A stretch of 64,000 bases of DNA from Dugong dugon (taxonomy: Eukaryota; Chordata; Mammalia; Sirenia; Dugongidae), in the NCBI GenBank assembly GCA_030035585.1, contig CM057482.1, positions 47,969,501-48,033,500 of the forward strand. The letters are read 5' to 3'. The notes under the pieces are model-generated. The model was not told the DNA's origin and made no database searches. It was given only the letters and a program-made list of their open reading frames with translations. Positions 57,866 to 64,000 of the stretch are shown piece by piece (position 1 is the first letter of the stretch; each line of letters begins with the position of its first letter). The position numbers were made by a program, and so were the translations under genes.

Positions 57866-58092
57866 CGCCACTCCATAAGAATCAGGCTTGGGCTATTGAA
57901 TTTGGTTCTCCTTCCCCCTCGTGAAGCTAGAGGAGGTCAGACACCACCCCAACACCGTTTTTACAGCATCTTAAAGGAGGTGAAGACAGTTATGAGTTCC
58001 AGCAAGTCATGTGTCCTAGACCCCTCTCCACTTGGATCTCGCCTTTTCCCTGCCTCCTCTACTCCTGCTTTCTGCTTTTAATGAGAACCTTG
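57866..58092. other. Unique sequence
   Basis: No repeat or gene is recognised. Confidence 0.4.
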
Positions 58093-58103
58093 TAACTCAC
58101 TAG

Positions 58104-58310
58104 AGAATCTGTGGTGAAAACTGTTAAGCACTTGACCACTAACCAAAAGGTTGGTGCTTCTAACACACCCAGAGGTACTTTGGAAGAAAGGCCTAGTGAT
58201 CTGCTTCCAAAAAACCAGCCATTGAAAATCTTATGGATCACAGTTCTACTCTGCACACGTGGGGGTCACCGTTAGTCAGAGTAGACTCAATGGCAACTGA
58301 TTTTTTTTTT
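58104..58310 (+). mobile_element. tRNA-Asn-headed SINE (type B), eroded head
   Basis: Sense copy flanked by taactcactag (58093-58103) and taactcaccag (58311-58321), one mismatch in 11. The first part of the head is altered, while the ccactaaccaaaaggttgg block and tail are clear. Confidence 0.9.
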
Positions 58311-58321
58311 TAACTCACCAG

Positions 58322-58917
58322 TACAGACCCAAATCATTTAAAGAATGACCTTCAAGTCTTATCTTTTAAGAAAAATGGCTCTTGGTCTCCAGCCTCTCTC
58401 TGTCATTACACCTCACGCATCTCAGGGAAATTAGCAACCTGATTCTTTCCCTGGCTGTCATTTAAAATAAAAAGCTTTCTTATTCGCCATTCATGGAAAA
58501 GTACCATAAACCTAGCAGCAGGCAGATGGGGGTAATGAAACATAATTAACTGCATTCAGTAGGTTCCCAGTATCATATTTACCTGCACGTTCTGTGCTGA
58601 TGCAATGTGGTGATGAGTATTTGCAGTTTGCGGTTGTGCTGCCCCACACAACACGCACGTGTGTGTGGTGTCTGTGGATGATGGAGAAAGTGGTATGTCT
58701 CTTGGTGCGGTCTCAGTGTAACTAGGCCTGCCCACACCACCTCCTTGCTAAACACACAGAACCAGGACAGGAGATCCATTCAACACTGGGCTCCAACAAA
58801 ACCCTGAGGGTGTATGTGGGTCTCTTCACATAGGCCTTTGAAAGGCGCTTACATCTCCAGATGATGGAGGTTCTTTGGTTAAATATATGTTTTATTAAAC
58901 CCCACCTTAACTCATTG
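58322..58917. other. Unique sequence with palindromic E-box
   Basis: An imperfect palindrome with a central cacgtg lies at 58644-58667. No gene or repeat is otherwise seen. Confidence 0.45.
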
Positions 58918-59353
58918 TTTTAAGCTAAACTGCATACCCCAAAAAGATATTTTGAAGTCCTAACCTGTACTTATGAACTGGACCTTGTTTGGAAATAGGG
59001 TTTTTCTTCGAAAATATTATCAGTTAACAAGGTCATGCCAGAGTAGGGTGGGTCCTGATTCCATCTGAGTGGTGTCTTATAAAAGGGGAAGAACAGACAG
59101 GGAGAGTCACACGGGGAAGACAGACACCATGTAAAGATGCATCTGTAAGCCAAGGAACACCAAGAAATGCCCAGGGCCACCAGGAGCTGGAAGAGACAAG
59201 GAAGGATCTTCCCCTACAGCGGACAGAGAGCATGGCTGTGCCAACGCCCTGAATTCAGACTCGTAGCCTCAAGACTGTGAGACAATAAATTTCTGTCTTT
59301 AAAACCACTCAGTCTGTGTATTTTGTTATAGCAGCCCAAGGAGACTGAGACAC
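58918..59353 (+). mobile_element. MLT1-type MaLR LTR
   Basis: Full LTR layout: ccccaaaaagatattttgaa, ttggaaatagggttttt, gtcttataaaaggggaa, gccaaggaacaccaagaaat, agactcgtagcct and agacaataaatttctgtc, ending agcagcccaaggagactgag. Older and more diverged than the lineage-specific LTRs at 19456 and 28407. Confidence 0.87.
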
Positions 59354-59359
59354 CCGGGC

Positions 59360-59545
59360 TTACTGGGCCTGACTATGTGCCAGACACTGCTGTAATCACT
59401 TCCCAGGTACTAACGTATTGAATTCTCTCCACAGTACTATGAGGAAGATTCTGCTACTACCCTCAGACGAGGAAGCTGAGGCACAGAGACGCACGTAACC
59501 CACACAGAGTCAATGGGGAGCCAAGGTTTGAAGCCAGACGGTCCT
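59360..59545 (-). mobile_element. MIR SINE remnant
   Basis: MIR complement: actatgtgccagacactgc, tatgaggaagattctg, gaggaagctgaggcacagag and acgtaacccacacagag. Confidence 0.75.
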
Positions 59546-59735
59546 GCTCCAGAGACTGGGCTGCCCGCCCTGGTGATGCTGCTTCTGTGGTGGACACGTC
59601 CTAGCTCAGCCTCTCAGCTGCGTGGAGCGCCCAGAGATATGGTGAAGCACGGTTTCATCTGGGAGCAGTTCCCATCAGGAACACTTACCCTGAATATAAA
59701 TCAAGCCTTTCGACTTAACTTTAGACATACAAGTT
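59546..59735. other. Unique sequence
   Basis: No repeat or gene is recognised. Confidence 0.4.
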
Positions 59736-59751
59736 AAAGATCACCATGAGG

Positions 59752-61344
59752 ACAGCTAACAGACATATGAAGAAATGCTCATGATCATTAGCCATTAGAG
59801 AAGTGCAAATCAAAACTACAATGAGTTATCATCTCACCCCAACAAGGCTAGCATTAATCCAAAAAACACAAAATAATAAATGTTGGAGAGGTTGTGGAGT
59901 GACTGGAACACTTATACACCGTTGGTGGGAATGTAAAACGGTACAACCACTTTGGAAATCTATTTGGTGCTTCCTTAAAAAGCTAGAAATAGAAGTACCA
60001 TACCATCCAGCAATCCTGCTCCTTGTAATATATCCTAGAGAAATAAAAGCCACCACTTGAATAGATATATGCACACCCATGTTCATTGCAAGCACTGTTC
60101 ATGATAGCAAAAAGATGGAAACAACCTAGGTGCCCATCAATGGACAAACGGATAAACAAATTATGGTATATTCATACAATGGAATACTATGCAACAATAA
60201 AGAACAACAATGAATCCGTGAAACATCTTATAACATGGAGGAATCTGGAAGGCATCATGCTGAGTGAATTTAGTCAGTCACAAAAGGACAAATATTGTAT
60301 AATACCACCATTATAAGAACTCAAGAAAAGGTTTAAACACGGAAGAAAACATTCTTTGATGGTTACAAGGGTGGCGAGGGAGGGTGAGGGTTATTCACTA
60401 ACTAGATAGTAGACAAGAATTATCTTAGGTGAAGGGAAGGACACCATACACTACAGGGGAAGTCAGCACAACTGGACTAAACCAAAGCTAAGAAATTTCC
60501 TAAATACATCCAAATACTTCGAGGGCAGAGTAGCAGGGGTGGGGGTCTGGGAACCATGCTTTCAGAGGACATCTAGGTCAACTGGCATAACAAAGTTTAT
60601 TAAGAAAATGTTCTGCACCCCCTTTCCTGGGTGGCATCTGGGGTCTTAAACGCTAGCGAGCAGCCATCTAAGATGCATCAGTTGGTCCCTTTACCTGGAG
60701 TAAAGGAGAATGAAGAGCACCAAGGTCACAGGAAAGTATTGGCCCAAGAGACAGAAAGGACCACATAAACCAGAGACTGCATCAGCCTTAGACCAGAAGA
60801 ACTAGATGGTGCCTGGCTACCACCAATGACCGCCTTGACAGGGAACACAACAGAGAGTCCCTGATGGAACAGGAGAAAAGTGGGGTGCAGAGCTCAAATT
60901 CTAGTAAAAATACCAGACTTAATGGTCTGACCAAGACTGGAGGAAGCCCAGAAAGCATGGCCCCCAGACTGTCTGTCAACAGAGGACTGAAACATTCCCG
61001 AGGCCAACTCTTCAATCAAAGATTAGACTGGACTATGGGACATAAAATGACACTTGTGAAGAGTGTGCTCCTTGACTCAAGTAGACACATGAGACTAAAT
61101 GGGCAGCTCCTGTCCAGAGGTGAGATGAGAAGGCAGAGAGGGTCAGGAGCTGGTTGAATGGACACAGGAAATCAAGGGTGGAAAGGAGGAGTGTGCTGTC
61201 ACAGTATAGGGAGAGCAAGTAGGGTCACATAACAATGTATATATAAATTTTTGTATGAGAGACTAACTTGAATTAGAAACTTTCACTTAAAATGCAACAA
61301 TAAATAAATAAAAATTAAAAAAAAACAATCAAACCAAAAAAAAA
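59752..61344 (+). mobile_element. 5'-truncated L1 with ORF2 C-terminus and full 3' UTR
   Basis: The longest young L1 in the window, 1.6 kb with an A-rich tail. It is flanked by aaagatcaccatgagg (59736-59751) and aaagatcgccataagg (61345-61360), 14 of 16 identical. It shows the lineage 3' UTR attached to L1 ORF2, confirming that the 3' UTR fragments elsewhere are L1. Confidence 0.92.
59803..60316 (+). pseudogene. L1 ORF2 C-terminal fragment
   Basis: The frame 59803-60060 has [14 protein letters not shown] and [15 protein letters not shown], the Cys-rich C-terminal block of L1 ORF2. A frameshift near 60060 passes to 60086-60316, with WKQPRCPSMDKRINKLWYIH and TMEYYATIK. The RT and endonuclease domains are missing, so the protein cannot function. 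Confidence 0.88.
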
Positions 61345-61360
61345 AAAGATCGCCATAAGG

Positions 61361-62243
61361 AAACTGGACATTCTACAAGGTCACTGCCCTAATCTCTTAA
61401 AAAAGCCAGTGTCGTGGGGAAAAGTACAAGGGGGTGGGTAGGTGTGACTGTTTTAGATTAAATAGACTATGGAGGGGGAAGGAGTTCATGCTTAATGGGT
61501 ACAGAATTTCTGTTTGGGGTGATAGAAAATTCTGGAAATAAAATGTCATGATTGTACAATATTGTGAATATAATTAAAGCCACTGAATTGTACAATTAAA
61601 AGTGGTTAAAATGGCAGAATTTATTATAATAAAAAGACACAGACAGACTAAGGAGACCTAACATGTCGTCTTAGATGGTCTTACAGTATTATGACATTGT
61701 AGTCAGATGATAGGACAGTATTGTTGGTTTCCTTAGATGTGATGACTGTGTGTCATGTAGAAGAATGTCCTTATTTCTGGGAAATGCAATCTGAGGTCCT
61801 TAGGTTCAAAGGGTCATGATACCTGCAACTTACTTTCAAATGGTTTGGCAAGAACACACATACACAGAGATAAAGCAAATATGGCAAAATGTTAAAGATT
61901 GTTGACTCCGGGTGGTGAGTACAAAGTTATTATACTCTTTCACCTTTTCTGTATGTTTAAAATTTTTCATAATTAAAGTTGGAAAAAGAAATAGATCTGG
62001 ACACAATTATTTTTGAAAGTACTAAAAAGAAGTTTAAAACCAAAAGCTTAGTACATAAAATTTTAGGGCCAGAAGGAACCTGAGATACCACATAGCTCAT
62101 GTCCTTGCCTGAGAGATAAGGAGAGTGAGCATATTTAATAGTTTTCAGCTATTTAAAATATAGTGTTTGATATGTCTCCTTAGAGTTTATTTATCCTTTT
62201 AATGGTCTTCATTATTTTGATCAAGTTGAAAAAAATTAAATAG
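61361..62243. other. Old L1 3' end remnants
   Basis: At about 61485-61640 the sequence resembles the 3' end of an old L1 (gtttggggtgatagaaaatt, cactgaattgtacaattaaa). From 61690 to about 61985 a second old 3' end may follow (caacttactttcaaatgg, aatttttcataattaaag). No gene. Confidence 0.5.
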
Positions 62244-62466
62244 GGACCAGCCTCTGGGGAAGGACATCATGCTTGGTAAAGCAGAGGGTCAGCAAAAAAG
62301 GAAGACCATCAATGAGATGGACTGACACAGTGGCTGCAACAATGGGCTCAAGCATGGCAATGATTGTGAGGATGGCCCAGGACCGGGCAGTGTTTCACTC
62401 TGTTGTACATAGGGTCACTGTGAGTCGGAACCTACTCAACGGCACCTAACAACAACGATGACAACA
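62244..62466 (+). mobile_element. RTE LINE 3' end fragment
   Basis: Sense RTE terminus: ggaaggacatcatgcttgg, gactgacacagtggctgcaa, cactgtgagtcgg and taacaacaacgatgacaac. 5'-truncated. Confidence 0.83.
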
Positions 62467-62528
62467 AATATTTTGCTAATCATTTTTTAAATGGTTAACA
62501 ATTTTAATAATCTAATAATATTGATAGA

Positions 62529-62734
62529 AATCCCTGGGTGACACAGATGGTTAAGCGCTCGACGACTACCTGGAGGGTTGGCGGTTCGAACTCACCCAGA
62601 GGCACCTTGGAAGTAAGCCTGGCGATCTGCTTCTGAAAGGTCACAGCTTTGAAAACCCTATGGAGCGGTTCTACTCTGCACACATCCAGGCACTATGAAT
62701 TGGAATCAACTCAACGGCAACCACTACTGACAGC
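62529..62734 (+). mobile_element. tRNA-Asn-headed SINE (type B)
   Basis: Sense copy flanked by a perfect 15-bp duplication, aataatattgataga (62514-62528 and 62735-62749). The head and tail are diverged but complete. Confidence 0.92.
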
Positions 62735-62749
62735 AATAATATTGATAGA

Positions 62750-63001
62750 TAATCACGTGGTATAAATTTAAGCGATCAGTGTGTTCAACACATGTTACAA
62801 ATGTGAACAAAGGACCAGAAAGATCCAGACTTTACCAGAAGAGTAAGTGTGACAGGCAGCGTTTGTTTGTCTCCTGCAAAGACATGAGTTTAGTTCTTCC
62901 CAACTGTAGGGAACAAAGGCAAAACAAACCTAGAAAACTTAGGTTCCACCTAGAAAAAGGGGCTGGAGAGAGGGTGGAAATGATGGTTTTAGCAAGTACT
63001 T
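62750..63001. other. Unique sequence
   Basis: No gene or repeat is recognised. The frame at 62779-63045 shows no domain. Confidence 0.45.
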
Positions 63002-63184
63002 CCACTTTCTTTCCACCACCCATCTGTCAGTTTGTCATACTGTAGCAGCTTACATGTTGCTGAGACACTGGAAGCTATGCCACTGGTATTCCAAATACTA
63101 GCAGGGTCACCCACAGTGGAGAGGTTTCAGCAGAACTTTCAGACTAAGATGAGGAAGAAAGGCCTGATGATCTACTTCTGAAAA
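63002..63184 (+). mobile_element. RTE 5' leader fragment
   Basis: Matches the first 180 bases of the RTE (catctgtcagtttgtcat, gaagctatgccactgg, gatctacttctgaaaa). It stops exactly where an antisense RTE 3' end begins. Confidence 0.82.
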
Positions 63185-63490
63185 TTGTTGTTGTTGTTGT
63201 TGTTAGGTGCCGTCGAGTTGGTTCTGACTCACAGCAACCCTATGTACAACAGAATGAAACACTGCCAGGTCCTGTACCATTCTCATGATCATTGTTATGC
63301 TTAAGCCCATTGTTGTAGCCACTGAGTCAGTCCATCTCATTGAGGGTCTTCCTCTTTTTCAGTGACCTTCTACTTTACCAAGCATGATGTTCTTCTCCAG
63401 GGACTGGTCCTTCCTGATAACACGTCCAAAGTATGTGAGACGAAGTCTCACCATCCTCCCTTCTAAGGAGCATTCCCGCTGTACCTTTTT
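63185..63490 (-). mobile_element. RTE LINE 3' end, antisense
   Basis: Begins with six tandem gtt units (the complement of the aac tail), then gtgccgtcgagttgg, and runs about 300 bp into the RTE C-terminal region, ending at a T14 run near 63500. Confidence 0.83.
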
Positions 63491-63499
63491 TTTTTTTTT

Positions 63500-63705
63500 C
63501 TCTCTTACGTTGCTATGATGCTGAATAGGTTTCAGCAGAGCCTCCAGACTAAGGTGAACTAGGAAGGATTCAGGCCTAGCAATCTATTTCCAAAAATCAG
63601 CAGATGAAAACCCTATGGATCACAATGGTCCAGTCTTCAGCCAATCATGGAGATTTGTTCTGTTGTGCATGGGGTCACCATGAGTTGGGGCCAACTCCAC
63701 AGCAG
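63500..63705 (+). mobile_element. RTE deletion derivative / headless composite SINE
   Basis: RTE leader (gttgctatgatgctgaatag, cagactaaggtgaactagg, gatgaaaaccctatggatca) joined to the RTE 3' end (gttgtgcatggggtcaccat, ccaactccacagcagg). The tRNA-Gly head is absent or lost by truncation. Confidence 0.75.
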
Positions 63706-64000
63706 GTACAACATGCCCCTTGAAGGCAGGGATGATTTCTGGAGACATGTCCATCCCGGCTGGTCAGCCCGCATCCTGCCGGTCACAGGGTTCCCACCAG
63801 CCTTCACACGAGATGGCTCTCCTGGGCCCCACAACCATCATGGGAGTTGGTCTTGGGGAAAACAGAAGTGCCACTTGAGAGATGGATGTTGGCAGCAAAT
63901 GGGCTGTGATGATTGTGCATCTCCATCTTCTCCTTAATATACATGATGACTAAACTTAATTACACAGAAAATTGCTGCCATTGAAGAATGTGGCATGAGT
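63706..64000. other. Unique sequence to the window edge
   Basis: No gene or repeat is supported. The two overlapping frames (63637-63937) begin in the RTE piece and have no domain. Confidence 0.45.

Noticed and set aside
57484..58081. Coding exons near 57500-58080
   Set aside because: The frames fall in the putative LTR and its flank, are compositionally GC- and purine-driven and have no domain.

Overview
The window looks like intergenic or deep intronic DNA of a placental mammal, most likely an elephant or another paenungulate afrotherian. That placement rests on three repeat groups that I recognise from memory, not from a database search: an RTE-type (BovB-related) LINE, tRNA-derived SINEs that share its 3' tail (AfroSINE-like), and an L1 lineage with a characteristic 3' UTR seen many times here. 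Older eutherian repeats (MIR, MLT1/MaLR and MLT2-like ERVL LTRs) are also present. No host protein-coding exon, canonical tRNA gene or rRNA is supported. The open frames are repeat-encoded fragments or chance frames.

Layout. 1-9170: two old L1 ORF2 bodies, cut by an RTE deletion derivative, two young L1 3' ends, an ERVL-type LTR, an RTE 3' end and several SINEs. 9171-13700: mostly non-repetitive, with a G-rich tract, a 77-bp-arm inverted repeat (11350-11535) and a small promoter-like patch (ETS and YY1 motifs near 12330). 13700-14720: consecutive L1 3' ends separated by three copies of one 13-bp target sequence. 15365-23735: an old L1 split by a near full-length RTE (17903-21653), itself split by a MaLR-type LTR (19456-20026). 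23900-27450: unique DNA, a 5'-truncated RTE copy and a SINE. 27700-30720: antisense L1 5' region with a MaLR LTR and a SINE inside. 30720-46300: mostly unique, with three tRNA-Gly-headed composite SINEs, a nested LTR pair (37615-38581), RTE tails and MIRs. 46300-51150: L1 pieces carrying an internally deleted mariner transposon (46497-47423) and a SINE split by an L1 end. 51580-64000: a SINE split by an L1 3' end, MaLR/MLT1 LTRs, a class II-like LTR, a 1.6-kb truncated L1 (59752-61344), more SINEs and an RTE cluster at the right edge.

How the parts relate. The window records a dependency between elements. The RTE LINE supplies the retrotransposition machinery. SINEs with tRNA-Asn-like or tRNA-Gly-like heads carry RTE-like 3' ends, and the tRNA-Gly family also carries the RTE 5' region. 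Many target-site duplications are readable, so a relative order of insertions can be inferred. All coding pieces are broken: frameshifts, stops, truncations and insertions leave no intact reverse transcriptase, endonuclease or transposase.
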